Source: Hevea brasiliensis
Lineage: Eukaryota > Streptophyta > Magnoliopsida > Malpighiales > Euphorbiaceae
Length of the DNA stretch: 64,000 bases
Direction: 5' to 3'
Assembly: GCF_030052815.1 (NCBI RefSeq)
Contig: NC_079507.1
Coordinates: 56,647,119 to 56,711,118 of the forward strand
A program made the translations under genes and the position numbers. The stretch's first letter is position 1. Every line of letters begins with the position of its first letter. Of the stretch, positions 1 to 12,059 are shown piece by piece. The notes under the pieces are model-generated. The model made no database searches, was not told where the DNA came from, and saw only the letters and a list, made by a program, of their open reading frames with translations.

Positions 1-63
1 AAATCTTGACCCTCCATCTCCCTCAAAATAAATCCTGACCCTCCACGGGGAGCACCCGATTCC

Positions 64-71
64 TATAAATA
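64..71 (+). promoter_or_regulatory. Sense TATA box of the Ogre-type LTR
   Basis: TATAAATA in a GC-richer context, repeated exactly at 16772-16779 in the 3' LTR. Transcription of the element would be expected to start about 30 bp downstream, giving an R-U5 leader of roughly 1.8 kb before the PBS at 1879. The start site itself cannot be read from sequence. Confidence 0.6.
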
Positions 72-1070
72 CCTACATGAAAAACTGTTCAAGGGACGGA
101 CGGACAAAAAAGAGAGGCTGTTATTATAGTGGAAGAACTCTGAAAACTTCATTCAGTTTGTTATTCCGCTACTTTGAAGTGTTGATTGGAAAAACTTTTG
201 AAACTAGTTTTCTGAAGTGTTTCTTGAAAAGGATTCTGAATACTGGAACTCTACATTTCCAGTTTGTTCATTATCTGGTCACACCCTCACTTTCAGCCCT
301 TTATCATCTCTGTTTTCATTCTCACTGTCTAAGCTAAACTTCATTCCACTCGGCTTTTATCTTAATCTGATTATATTTTAGCTAAGCTCCCTTCACCTCC
401 CGACGAACATCAGCTCTCAGGCTAATCAGTCCACTGTCTTATCTCTATTTGCCACCAGTAGCTATTTGATGATTTGGCTCCTCACGGTAAGAGCTCATAT
501 TCTTTGTTTTACTAAGTGTTTACATTTATTTTTCGCACTTTCTTTGTTCTTCTTACGTATGTGATTTTCTCCAAGTTCATTTTGTGCAAAAGGACCCAAA
601 AGAATGTTACTCTCGAGTTATCTCTTTAGTGATTAGTCCGTCATTTTATTAATCTTCGTCATTTCTGAATGCAAGTTTTTCTGGTTCCTAGTAGCGTGTA
701 AATGGTCAGGCAAGACGTAGGTAACTGCAACTTAGGGGTCTCTTTTAAAGAGAGAACTGAATAACGCGTCGGAAGATAGCCAAACTATTAGGTGACATGA
801 GCGACAATTCGACAAAGAGGTCATAAAGTGGAATAAAACCAAAATAAACAAAACAGAATATATCGGTCATTAATAGATATTGGTAAAATGAATACATGGA
901 AGGTCGGTAAATTAAGTCTAGTTTTCCCCATCTAGCCAAAAGGTATCGAAAAGCCTTATCCCCAGCATCCTTGAATGCCAGAATCCTTAGCTTTAGGCTC
1001 TTATGTCATGTAGCTGAAATTAAAATCCGGGAGATCGGAAAAGTCCCTTTCAGGCTCCTGTTAATCTAAA

Positions 1071-1455
1071 AGAGATCGGAGGAGAGTTCTTATCCGGTCT
1101 CAACTCAAAATTTTAATAACTATTAAATAGAGATCGGAGGAGGGTTCTTATCCGGTCTCCACTCCAAGTTTTAATAAATAACCATTAAATAGAGATCGGA
1201 GGAGAGTTCTTATCCGGTCTCAACTCAAAATTTTAATAACTATTAAATAGAGATCGGAGGAGGGTTCTTATCCGGTCTCCACTCAAAGTTTTAATAAATA
1301 ACCATTAAATAGAGATCGGAGGAGAGTTATTATCAGTTATCAAATCAAAATTTTAATAACTATTAAATATAGATCGGAGGAGGGTTCTTATCAGGTCTCT
1401 ACTCAAGGTTTTAATAAATAAACATTAAATAGATATCGGAGGAGGGTTTTTATCA
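1071..1455 (+). repeat. LTR subrepeat array (alternating 58/62-bp units)
   Basis: About seven units begin AGATCGGAGGAG(A/G)GTT and end TTAAATAG. Two variants alternate: one has CAACTCAAAATTTT and a shorter AT tail, the other CACTCAAAGTTTT with AATAAATAACC. This gives a dimeric period of about 120 bp. The same array lies at about 17779-18150 in the 3' LTR, so it predates the last insertion. Confidence 0.85.
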
Positions 1456-1878
1456 GATACTCACACCAAATCTCAACCGTGCATAAAATAATCTCAAAAC
1501 TAAAAAATTAAATAACGTCAATTCACTAAGGTGGTCTCATTTACTTGTGTATCTGGGTGATCCAAGTTCAGTGAGAAATCAAAAGTTCCTTTAGCCAAAA
1601 GGATTAACATTCCCATTCAAGCCCTCCTAACTAATTTATAAAAAACGCAAAATTAAATCTACTTACCCTTATTAAGGGACGAGGTGGGGTGCCTAACACC
1701 TTCCCCACCCGTTTACGGACCCCGAACCTAGAATCTCTGTTTTGAAGTGGTTTCATTTTTAATTTATCTTCCCAAATGGTTTTCTTTAGTTTCCCTCAAA
1801 ACTAAGGTGGCGACTCCTCACTTTTCCCACTTCGGTGAGTGATCGTCCAGGCGACCGCAAAATCCCTTTGCGACAGCT

Positions 1879-1897
1879 TGGCGACTCCGCTGGGGAC
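1879..1897 (+). other. Primer-binding site of the Ogre-type element
   Basis: TGGCGACTCCGCTGGGGAC begins three bases after the LTR end. It starts with the TGG that pairs to a tRNA CCA end. The priming tRNA is not assigned here, because no plant tRNA acceptor stem was matched with certainty. Confidence 0.75.
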
Positions 1898-2731
1898 TTA
1901 ATTTTAACCCCGGTCTAGTGGTCCAAAAGTAGATTTAATTTTGTTAGATCAAATTATAGTTAGATGGGCTCATTCGGTGATGTTTTATACATTAATTATT
2001 ATTGCTGCTAACTATTTTGTTTTGCCTGTTCTATTTCCCACAGTGCTCTTCATTTCAAAAAGGGGAAAAAGGGAAAAATGGAAAATAAAATCCCCCTGAA
2101 TTGGGAAGAGGTAAAGGTGTCCCTTCACACACTGAACACTCACACGATGTCCTCACACACTATGGTCCTAACCCGGGCTTTCTTACCCTTTTAGGAAAGT
2201 AGGAGGGGTTCATGTAGTGGTACCCGTGGGTTTTACCCCGTTAGTATCCGTGAAGGCTTCTGCTCAAATTGAAACTCGTTCTATTTACCGTGATACCCGT
2301 GGAATTTTCCCGACAATATCATGGGGGTAGAATGGGGCTCTCTTGTTCTGATGAGGGCAATTTGGGAACTGTGGCTTTTAGAAAATTAGATCTGAGATAA
2401 ACTATCACAATAGTTGAAAGCGTAGTAAACTACCTTATAAGATAGAACTATCCAGATAGGTAGCGCTCACCCGGTATTAGGAGTCTCCCTACTATAGGAC
2501 AAAAGGGGCATACTTACTCTTACCCTATTCTGCTTTAATTTCCTTTTGTTCATTTTTTTTTAGGGTAATCTTGAATCCTACTAGAACACCTACACATTTT
2601 CCTACTTTGATAAATGCGTACGTGTCACTACAATCAAGTATGATTCAAAATTACCTAATTTGCCTTACTAACGAATTTTCCATGACGTTACCAAACCAAG
2701 AGTGCAGTAAAGGATAGGCATCATTTTTATC
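1898..2731 (+). other. Untranslated leader of the Ogre-type element
   Basis: No convincing coding sequence between the PBS and ORF1. The stretch contains GT/AC-rich and runs of CCCGGG-like text, but no tandem repeat or recognisable RNA gene. Confidence 0.5.
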
Positions 2732-4606
2732 ATGGCATCCTCGAGTCAGTCGGCAGAAGAGGCTCAGCATGCTAAACTTTGGTCCAAATCAGCTCATAGG
2801 TCGGTACCCTCGCAAAATGATGTTTCCGAGGCACACGCTAGCTCAATACCTTCACTAGATCTGGATAAAATAGAGGTCAGAATGAACAACCTCGAGGGTC
2901 TGTCTAATAGATGGAGGTCGCTTCCCGATCAGGTCAAGGTACGATTTGAAGAGAAGTACGGAAGGATTGCAACCTTAATGCGAGTCAAGGTCCAAATCCC
3001 GGCATTAAAAGCCATGTTGTCGGTTTGGAATCCTAAGTACGGGGTATTCTCTTTCAATGACATTGATACGGTTCCCACTATGGAAGAATATCAGGCATTA
3101 CTAGGGATTCCGTACTCATTGCAGAACAGGATCTACCTACACCTTGAGCATAGGCGGACACAGAAGCGATTAACACATTTGTTGGGCATCCCTTCGGAGG
3201 CGAAGTCAAAAGCGATCAAAGGAACACACATGGATGGTATTGGGCGTACCTCGAAGCGGTTAGATCATTACCTCCAGAAAGCGATGGGATCAAGCTTGAT
3301 GCTTTTCGCCTTGGGAATCTATGGTCCGCATACATTCCGGGGCCATTGGGAATCATCACTTGCGGTAGCGGTGGAGGTATTTTGGGCGATAGAAAGGCGG
3401 GGATCAATCCGATGCGGCAATTCTTGCGAGACCACGTTGACCCTTACACCGCTGCGAGAAAGGCGGGGCAAAGGGTCCATTAAGTGTTGTTCTCAATTGT
3501 TATACCTCTCGATAATCAGTCACGTGTGTAATGTGGAGAAAAAGGTATTGACTTGGTACCTTGACCAGCCTCCCATCGAGAGAATGACCGGTTAATGTCG
3601 ATCACGAAGAATGAGCAGCGATGGTGGGAGCAGTTTTGAGTTTCAATGGCCATAATTACTGTTAGAGGAAGCTGTGGACGTCAGGCCAACCCGTTCTGAT
3701 CGGTAAAGGGGTAATCAGGCGGTGTCCCTAATTGGAATAACCGGGTATACAAGTTACACTCCGGCATTGGTAATGAGGCAGTTTGGCTCAACACAGTCCG
3801 TGATCAACATCAAAGAATACCACCAAGGTCACTTCTACCATGAGCTCAAGGAAGAAGAAGGGTTGAAAATGGCTCGCAAGTCTTGGGAAAACATCACTCT
3901 GATGGAGAAATCACCCAAAGGCCCAAGTGCCTCGGGCGATTATCTTAAATGGAGAACTGACAGGGACCGAGAACACTCTACTGTAGAATTCAAGGACAGC
4001 AACCCTCGCCAAAATGCCCTATTAGAGGAAGTTGATAATTGCCTGGTTGACTCGCTACAAAAGGAAAATACCGAGAACTCACAGCTGCAAGAACGAATGA
4101 AACAATTGGAGGACCAACAGCAGAAACTTAAGAGAAGGGTGAGAAGACTCAAGGAAGAGGCAAGAGCCGAAAGGATGGAGTTCGAAAAGCAAGAGGTGCA
4201 GTGGGAAAAGGAAAAAGACTCTCTTCAAGCTGAGGCCAAAGAAATAAAAGTGCAGAATAGTAAGCTTGGAAAGATGAAATACCAAGAAATACTCATTGAA
4301 GAGTATAAGCAAGAAAACAAAAAGAAGAAGCTTGAATTGAAAGAACAAGCACTAATAATAAACGATATCTTTAAAGACTGTGCTAAAAAAAGGAAAGAGA
4401 AAGAAAAACAAAATTTGCTCTCTATCAAGGTGAAGAGAACGTTGACCAGTGGAAAAAGCGATATACAGGGAAAACAAGAACTATTACCTGAATCCGAGTA
4501 CGCTCTGAAAGCATTCGATCCTGCCAAGCAAGAAGAAAGGTTGTATGAGTATCTCAGAAAATGTCATCTCATTATAAAGAACCTCCCAGAGCCTAGGCCG
4601 ATGTAA
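2732..4606 (+). pseudogene. Ogre extra ORF1 upstream of gag, frameshifted
   Basis: Two open segments, 2732-3595 and 3722-4606, lie in different frames and are separated by stops. The first has the pattern seen in ORF1 products of Ogre elements and in related plant mobile-domain (DUF7745-like) proteins: at about residues 97-125 it reads W-N-P-K-Y-G-V-F-S-F, then PTMEEYQALLGIPY. The second is strongly charged, with a long coiled coil (Lys/Glu-rich, about residues 95-235) and a C-terminal tail ending in EPRPM. In intact Ogre elements these form one protein of unknown function. Here at least one frameshift and internal stops around 3590-3720 break it. The lineage context supports the call; the biochemical role is unknown even in the family. 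Confidence 0.7.
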
Positions 4607-5034
4607 AGAATATGGTGTACAAATTATTCAGTTAATAAAATGATTTTTGGACCATTGTTTAGTAAATTTGTGAATGAATAATATGACTCCCGTAGGAACT
4701 CCCTCGCTAGGGTTATGTGAAAAATTGAATGCGCTATATGGACAGGTATCATAAATGCGCATTCAATCCCGTCATTCACAGTCAGACTATCGGACGATGC
4801 CATGATAAAGTTGATGCGATTGTCCTTTTCTGATTTCAACTGGCTCTCAAATGCCACTGTATCCTTCGTCCAGACCAGGACTTTTAGTTTCTTTGCAAAA
4901 TTCAAAGTTCATTTAAAATTTTCTTTTTTTACCCCTCACAGGAAATCAATATTGCTTCAAACAAGGCAAGTCAGACCAAGCACACGGTTCAACCTAAGCG
5001 AGTGTACTTAACAAGATCTCGAACAAGGAAGATA
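4607..5034 (+). other. Spacer between ORF1 and gag
   Basis: AT-rich sequence without a supported gene. Short frames at 4624-4905 (-) and 4802-5011 (+) overlap each other and have no family signature. Confidence 0.45.
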
Positions 5035-6927
5035 ATGGAAAATCAGGAACAAGTACAGAACCTACAGGGGCAGGTCTCCGAGTTGAAAGATCGACTTTAC
5101 GAAATTATGAGACTAATGAAGGAAATGTCTCGAATAAACCTACTTGAGCCTAGCCCATCATTACCTCCTCCGCCTCCTACGACAACTGATCCTCATCAAG
5201 CTTCAACTTCTTTGACCATTTAGTCTCCCATCCCGGACCTGACAATCACTGTCAATCCGGTTACCACAAATAATGACCTACCTTACTCTCATTACCCAAC
5301 CATTCCAAGCACCGACCCTTACCCTTCAAATTCAATCCCTCCAATTCACTTCACCCCTCATCTCCCAACTGGGAATATCGAGCGATGGGAGGGGAAAATA
5401 AGTCAAAAGAAAGCGGCTATGCGCTCTAGAGGAAAGATTGAGAGCAATTGAAGGGCTAAATATGTATGGCTCTGTGGATGTGGCATCACTTAGATTGGTT
5501 CCCGATGTGGTGGTACCTCCTAAATTCAAGGTCCCCGATTTTGACAAGTATACTGGGAATTCGGACCCTCGAATTCATTTGGCCACCTATATTGCCAAGA
5601 TGTCCTCTATGACAGATGATGACAGATTGTTAATCCACTTCTTCCACGAGAGCCTCTCTGGAGCAGCCCTGAGGTGGTGCGTTCAGTTAGATAGGAGCAG
5701 ACTACGCTCCTGGAAGGATTTAGCCGAGGCCTTTTTGAAGCAGTACAAATTTAAGCTGCGATGTGGCCCCACAAGGAGGATCTTGAGAATCTAGTGCGAA
5801 AGACCGGAAAGCTTCAAGGAGTATGCCCAAAGATGGAGAGAAAATGCGGCAGAAGTCCACCCTTCGGTGACTGACAATGAGCTGTGCTCTCTATTTATTG
5901 AGACTTTGAAGGCTCCCTACTTCAACTTGATGATTGGGAACACTTCCAACAGTTTCTCTGACATCATCCAGACGGGTGAGAGAATTGAAGCCAACTTAAG
6001 AATGGGACGACTGCAGGAGTCAGCTGAGAACCCTGTAAAGAAAACTGCCAATTTTGGCAAGAAAAAGGAGAGTGACGTGCATTCCATCACTCGTGAATAA
6101 TTACTCGATTTCCCCAAAATAACTACCGGCCAGATCCTCCCTCTCATGGCCAAACCATAGCAAACATTCCACCTCCTCTCCCAAATTATCCACAACCGCG
6201 CCCACAATATGCCCCACCTACAAATTTCCAACCAAGACCACCTCCTCCTCCCGTTTAACCAAGACCACCACAAAACAACCCAAGACCTCCAAGGAACCCT
6301 GATCCGCCTCTTCCCCTCCCTCTCAGTGAAATATACCGATACCTTGTCGGTATAAACCAAATTGTACTAGTCCCCTTGGACCCAATCCAGCCGCCATATC
6401 CCAGGTGGTATGATGCCACCGCCCGTTGTGAGCATCATGGAGGAGCACAAGGGCACTCAACCGACAACTGCGGGGCACTCAGAGGGAGAGTGCACGCTTT
6501 AATCCGAAACGGGTGGTTGAAGATCGAGGGAAATGGTTCCCTCCCCAATGTTACCTCAAACCCACTGCCTAACCATAATACGGGCAGTGGTGTAAATATG
6601 ATTGAGTCTGAGGGAGAAAGATCAACACTGGAAGTGGACAAGCTGGTTCCTTACTTTAAGGAGATTTTTGCTGTAGCAATGAGGGAAGGTTACCTTTGCC
6701 CTCAGGTAGTGGGATTCGAAGAGAGTACGGGGTGTCCTTACCATGGAGGGGCAGCTGACCATGAGCTGCGAGATTGTGAGGGGTTCAGGCAAGAAGTCCG
6801 GAACTTATTGTCTCTCAAGGTTCTGAGGTGCCAGACAAAGTCAAAGACGGAAGAGGGAGTGAACACCACTAGGTTCAGCCAAACTGCTTCTACCTCCAAA
6901 CACAGAATCACCTTCTCACCCCGGTAG
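5035..6927 (+). pseudogene. gag: Gag of the Ogre-type element, broken
   Basis: The start chosen is the ATG at 5035 (MENQEQVQNLQGQ), which opens a short coiled coil followed by a proline-rich linker. The capsid-like core is at 5438-5794, with PDFDKYTGNSDPRIHLATY and a GAALRW block, and continues after a stop at 5867-6100. Two zinc-binding blocks follow at about 6427-6480 (CEHHGGAQGHSTDNC) and 6733-6780 (CPYHGGAADHELRDC), a form usual in Tat/Ogre Gag. Gag packages element RNA into cytoplasmic particles. Stops at 5221, about 5792 and 6098 and frame changes near 6100-6370 inactivate it. Confidence 0.85.
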
Positions 6928-7539
6928 CCTCACGCTTGATGCAGTTATCCGAACTCCGCCTCGGCTCCCGTCACCAATACTCACGCTGTTCCATGGAATT
7001 ATAATTTCCAAGTTTTCACTCGGGGGCGTCAAGCGATCGTCGGCTCTAGTCTTGTCTCACCTCGGCACCACCAAAACCATGTTTCGCTCCTCATGAGCAC
7101 TTGGGATGACTTATCTTTGGACACTGCCGACATTACTCCCCAGACCAGTTCTCAGCCCATTATCACAACAAAGCCCTCTCCACCTGAGCAAGAAGTCGAG
7201 TTTATAACTCGAAGTGGGAGGTGTTACGAGAACGAAGAAAGAGAGAGGAGGAAAGGGAAAGTAAAAATGGGAGAGTCATCAAGAAATCTGAGAAGAGGAG
7301 GTGGAGAAAGCGGGGAAGTAGAGCACTGTTGAGCACAAGGAAGAGGAAGAAGCTGCTGCTCCAAATAATGAAAGCAGGCGAGTATGATGTGGTGGAGCGG
7401 TTGAGAAAAACACCACCGGATTTCACTGTTATCACCGATCCTGAGCTCGGAAGTCCACCGATAAGCCTTACAAAGAATCTGGATCAAGCCTTTGTAAACC
7501 CAGACATTACTCAAGGCGGTTTGAGAAGATAGTAGAACA

Positions 7540-8488
7540 AATCCGGGCATCGGCTTTGTAGCCTTTTACGAAGAGGAGGTAGACCCGGGCTTAGGGCACA
7601 ATAAAGCTCTACATGTAAGCGTGAAGTGTAAGGGTTGTATAGTGGCCAAGGTCCTCATCGATAACGGATCGACCCTCAATGTCGCCTAGCGCTACCTTAG
7701 CCGGTGCGGTCGACCAATCATATATACGTCAGTGCTATGGTGGTAAGAGCCTTTGGCGGTACCGGGAGAGAGGTCTTTGGGAGACATTGACTTGCCAATC
7801 CAAGTCGGTGCATGTACTTTCAAAGTCATGTTCGGTGATGAACATTGGTAAACTTACACTATCTTTGTTGGGAAGGCCATGGATCCATTCTGCGAATGCT
7901 GTTCCTTCGACTTTGCACCAGAAGATCAAATACATTAAGGACGGCAAAATCATCACTGTAAGGGGCGAAGAAGCCATACTGGTCACCAAGCCGCAATCAC
8001 TTCCTTATGTGGAAGCGGCCAAGGAATCGTTGGAGAGTTCTTTCCAGGCCCTTGAGCGCAAGATCTGGGAAGGAGGGGCTATGGCTATGGTGGCCAAAGT
8101 GATGTCGAGGAACGGGTATCAAGAGGGGAAAGGCTTGGGTACCGCCTTGCAAGGAATCGTGGAACCCATACCGGCTATTCAGAAGGTAGGCCGTTGTGGT
8201 TTGGGATATGAGGAGGATGCCCTCGTGGATGGGCGGTTCTGGATGAGGAAAATACTTGGGATCGGAGGTTTGACGGAAGATGGGAAAGATGAAAGTAGTC
8301 CCGAGAATCACGGAGATCTTCACTGAGCCGGTCATTCAACATCCGGCAAATACAGAAGAATCACCCGATGATCCATCCGTAGATGTCATCCAACTGGACT
8401 CCTTGTATGAGGCCCTAGTCTCGCTAGTGGCTGAGGGGCAGGAGCTTGACAACTGGACAACAGAGGATATCCCTGTACTCAATTTTGA
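7540..8488 (+). pseudogene. Aspartic protease followed by a G-patch domain (Ogre-type element)
   Basis: The protease signature I-D-N-G-S-T-L-N-V spans 7657-7683, the DNGS form typical of Tat/Ogre instead of DSG/DTG. A stop (TAG) follows at once and the frame changes to 7679-8326. Further down, about 8107-8215 reads RNGYQEGKGLG then GLGYEED, a G-patch, known in this lineage directly after protease. Protease would cleave Gag-Pol; the G-patch is thought to bind RNA. The segment ends at the donor of the putative intron. Multiple breaks make it non-functional. Confidence 0.82.
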
Positions 8489-8671
8489 GTAAAGTACCTC
8501 TGGTTATCTACACTTGATCATTTTGTCCATGGTGACAAGTGTAATACTGTAAATGGACCTTTTCTTATGGCATTAATATTAATGAATTGATAGCGCATTT
8601 TAAATCCAATACTCTCTTTCTTTCCTTTTTAATTCCATCCTTATAACACGTACTATTCTTTATTCATTCAG
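8489..8671 (+). other. Putative spliceosomal intron between protease and RT
   Basis: Donor GA|GTAAAG at 8489 and acceptor TTCATTCAG| ending at 8671 bound 183 bp of T-rich, stop-containing sequence. Joining the flanks restores the Glu codon at the junction and runs in frame into the RT segment (8673 to 8817 is 48 codons). An intron at this position is established for Ogre elements. Splicing here is inferred from sequence only. Confidence 0.75.
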
Positions 8672-10446
8672 GACTATTCCTCAATTAACACCTAATAATC
8701 CAATAGACTTAGAAATCCCTCTGGTTAATTTTGAAATCCCCATAACTGCCATTACTTCAAGTGATTCTGAGGAAGAACTTACACAAGAAGACAGTGAAAA
8801 GGATGAGCCCTCCCTCGTGCCTTGTGGAGACGAGACGCACACAATAAACTTGGGCACGGAAGAAGTAAAAAGGGAACTTAAGGTAGTGGAGAGTGAAGAA
8901 TTGGGAGATATGATCAGTCTGCTTAAAGAATTCCTCGATGTATTTTCCTGGAGCTATGATGATATGGTGGGTTTGGACCCTCAGATAGTAACGCACAAAA
9001 TTCCCTTAATTAAGGAGCGATTAGGTGAAGCGAAACTAAGGAGAATGAATCGACACCTGCTTGCTCAAGGTTGGGATGAAGTCAAGAAAGCGATATGTGA
9101 CGGGTTCTTGGAAGTGGTCAAATATCCCCAATGGGTGGCTAACGTCGTCCCGGTAATGAAGAAGGACGGGAGAGTCAGGGTGTGCGTTGACTACAGGGAT
9201 CTTAATAAAGCTAGCTTGAAAGACGATTTCCCTCTCCCCCACATTGATGTGTTAGTTGACAATGCTGCGGGATTGGGCAGGTGTTCGTGTATTGATGGGG
9301 CATCAGGGTACAATCAGATCCCAATGGGCCGAAGAAGACAAGGATAAAGCGCTTTCATCACTCAATGGGAGTATTACGCTATCGGGTCATGCCCTTGGGT
9401 TGAAGAATGTCGGGGCTACTTACGGTAGCGCAATGGTCACATTATTCCACGATATGATGCATAAAGAAGTAGAGGTATCGTGGATGATATGATCATCAAA
9501 TCCGAGGAGAAGAGAGCCACGTTCGGGTGATGAGGAGGGTATTCGAAGGCTCGGAAATACCACTTGAAGTGAACCTGCTAAATGCATATTCGGAGCTAGA
9601 TCGGGAAGTTGTTGGGATTCATAGTAGCGAGAAAGGGATAGAAGTAGATCCGGACAAAGTCAGAGCTATTCAAGAAATGCCGTCCCCAAAAGCAGAGAGG
9701 AGGTGCGCGATTTTAGGAAAGCTGAACTACATTTCGAGGTTTATTTCTAATCTCACTGCCAAAGCTGAGCCTATTTTCAGATTACTCCGGAAGAACAACT
9801 CTACTCAATGGGATTTAGTTTGTCAAGAGGCTTTTGAGAAAATCAAGCAGTATCTGTCAAATCCACCAGTATTGGTTCCACCTGTGGCGGGCAGGCCTTT
9901 GATCCTGTATATGGCAGTTCAACAGAACTCGATGGGATGTGTTTTGGGACAACATGATGATACCTGCGGCGAAAGAGAGGGCCATTTATTACGAGCAAGA
10001 AGTTCAATGATTGTGAGTCAAGGTACTCTTTCTTAGAAAAGACTTCTGCTGCGTTAGCACAGATGACAAATCGCCTCAAGCACTACATGTTGAATCACAA
10101 GACATGGCTCATCTCCAGGATGGATCCTATCAGATATGTATTCGAAAGCCCATTCGTGCCAGGAAGGATAGCCAAGTGGCAGGTTATACTCTCCCAATAC
10201 GACATAGTCTACGTGACCCGGAAAGCGGTGAAAGGTAGTGTGATCGTTGACCTCCTAGCGGAAAATCCTATCCAGGATTATGAAGCTCTGGATTTTGAAT
10301 TCCCTGATGAGCATATTAATGAAGTAGATTGTGAAGAAGAGGGCCCAGCCGATGTATGGGAAATGTATTTACGAGTTGTCAATTTGTCCTGTAATGGAAT
10401 CGGGTCGATCTTGGTATCCCGGACTGAAAACACTTCCGATAGCTGA
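8672..10446 (+). pseudogene. pol: Reverse transcriptase and first RNase H, broken
   Basis: After an acidic stretch (about 8758-8810) the RT begins with FSWSYDDM (about 8944) and VCVDYRDLNKA (about 9180). It continues with a fingers/palm block to about 9320, where a frameshift occurs. The catalytic YxDD region survives as GTGGATGATATG at about 9479-9490, out of frame with its surroundings. The connection and RNase H part follows from about 9707 (GKLNYISRF) to about 10030, with DIVYVTRKAVKGSV at about 10201. RT copies element RNA to DNA and RNase H removes the template. At least four frame breaks are present. Confidence 0.85.
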
Positions 10447-10449
10447 CAA

Positions 10450-10807
10450 GTTGAGATTTGTTGTACCAACAATGTCATGAGTATGAAGCTTGTGTAATGG
10501 GTCTACAAGCTGCTATCAAAATGAAAATCAGAAAGTTGGAGGTGTACGGAGACTCGGCTCTGATAATTTATCAAGTCAAGGGAGAATGGCAAACTAAGGA
10601 TCCCAAGTTGATCCCATATCAGAAGTACTTACTGGAGCTGATTAAGGAATTCAAAGAAATCTCTTTCACTCATCTTAGCAGAGACAAGAATCAATTTGCT
10701 GATGCTTTAGCTACTCTAGCCGTTATGGCTCAAATGGAAGAAGGGCAGACAACTCAAGCATTGAGGGTTAAAGCAAGGGATGAACCAGCCTCTTTGCTTC
10801 ATGATTG
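10450..10807 (+). pseudogene. Second, host-like (archaeal-type) RNase H domain
   Basis: The frame 10458-10808 reads EYEACVMGLQAAIKM, then LEVYGDSALIIYQVKG and LSRDKNQFADALATLA. This is the E-A/L, D-S and D-A-L-A pattern of the additional aRNH domain that Tat-branch elements carry after the retroviral RNase H. The first catalytic Asp block upstream (10370-10450) is interrupted by a stop at about 10443. The domain is proposed to supply or replace RNase H activity. Confidence 0.75.
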
Positions 10808-10899
10808 AAGAAGAGCCCGATGGAAAGCCTTGGTATCATGACATCACAGTCTCTTGTAGAACTGAGAATTCCCCTCAGGGGCAAGCAAAAATGAAAAGA

Positions 10900-12010
10900 A
10901 GATGATTCGGAGATTAGCATTGGGATACTTCCCCAGTGGAGAAACCCTATACAAGAGGAGATCCAACGGCGAATTATTGAGATGTGTAGATGCAAAAGAG
11001 GCAAAGAGAGTCCTTTTTGAGACTCATGAGGGAAATTGTGCAACCCATGCCAATGGGCACATGATGGCCAAGCAAATCATGCGACGTGGGTATTTTGGAC
11101 CACAATAGAAGGATAGCATCGAGTATTTTCGGAAGTGCCACAAGTGTCAGATCTATGCCGATCCGATAAACGTCCCACCTCATAAGCTGTTCAACCTCGT
11201 CTCACCATGGCCTTTCGCAATGTGGGGCATCGATGTAATTGGTCCCATCAATCCCAAGGCATCCAATGGACATAGATTTATCCTAGTGGCCATCGACTAT
11301 TTCTCCAAATGGGTCGAAGCAACGTCGTATGCTCACATCACGCAAAACACGTTTCTTAAATTCTTCAAAAGCAACATCATCTGCTGGCATGGCCTCCCGA
11401 ATGAAATTGTCACTGATAATGCCAAGAACTTGAATGGTCCAAAGTTTCAGAAACTGTGTGATCAATACAGAATCCGACATCTCAACTCCTCCCCATACCG
11501 TCCCGGATGAATGGAGTGGTGGAAGCGCAAACAAAAACCTCAAGAGGATAATTCGGAAAATGACGGTCACATATAGGGATTGGCATGATATGCTCCCCTA
11601 CGCTCTTCACGCATCTGGACTTAGTGAGGACCTCAGCAGGGCAACTCCATACTCACCGGTCTACGGGATGGAAGCGATATTACCTATTGAGGTCGAAATT
11701 CCTTCCTTAAGGATTACGAAGGAATCGAATTGATGAATCGAATGGATCGATCAAGGTTGGATCGATTAAACTCTTTGGGCGAGAAAAGATTAACAATGAC
11801 ATGTCATGGGCAATTATACGGAGGAGAATGGCTAGGGCATTTGATAAAGGTGTCCGCACGCGAATTCCAACCGGGGACCTAGTCTTGAAGAAAGTCTTTG
11901 CCGAACCAAAAGCGATCCAGGGCAAATGGTCACCAACTTATGAGGACCCTATGTGGTTAAAAGGCATTTTCTGGAGGAGCCTTGATCTTGACCCACATGG
12001 ACGGTGAAGA
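10900..12010 (+). pseudogene. Integrase of the Ogre-type element, broken
   Basis: The zinc-binding N-terminal part is at about 10980-11155 (HEGNCATHANGH, then CHKCQ) with a stop at 11106. The catalytic core has the first Asp in WGIDVIGP (about 11223) and the second in IVTDNA (about 11407). The third acidic residue follows a frame change near 11508, in the NGVVEAQ region. The C-terminal part with GDLVLKKV is at about 11875-11900. Integrase would insert element DNA into the genome. Stops and frame changes disable it. Confidence 0.85.
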
Positions 12011-12059
12011 ATTCGAGACACTGTGAATCCGAAACCTTTGTCAAGAGGTACTATGCATA

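Larger units (their letters stand above)
1..1875 (+). repeat. 5' LTR of the Ogre-type element (3' part only)
   Basis: This matches 16709-18583 nearly base for base, with scattered substitutions and small compensating indels, for example around 415-490. It ends TTTGCGACA, followed by a three-base gap and the PBS. It contains the sense TATA box at 64-71 and an array of alternating 58/62-bp subrepeats from 1071 to about 1455. The open frame at 77-337 recurs at 16785-17045 only because the LTR is duplicated. It lies just downstream of the TATA box and shows no protein-family signature. Confidence 0.92.

Noticed and set aside
77..337. 86-codon frame repeated at 16785-17045
   Set aside because: Both copies are the same LTR segment just after the TATA box. 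No signature; duplication comes from the LTR pair.
3940..4527. Three minus-strand frames rich in Leu, Phe and Ser
   Set aside because: They are shadows of the Lys/Glu-rich coiled coil of ORF1 on the plus strand.
7202..7550. Overlapping frames on both strands in a purine-rich stretch
   Set aside because: Low-complexity GAGAGG-type sequence between gag and protease of a decayed element. No motif.
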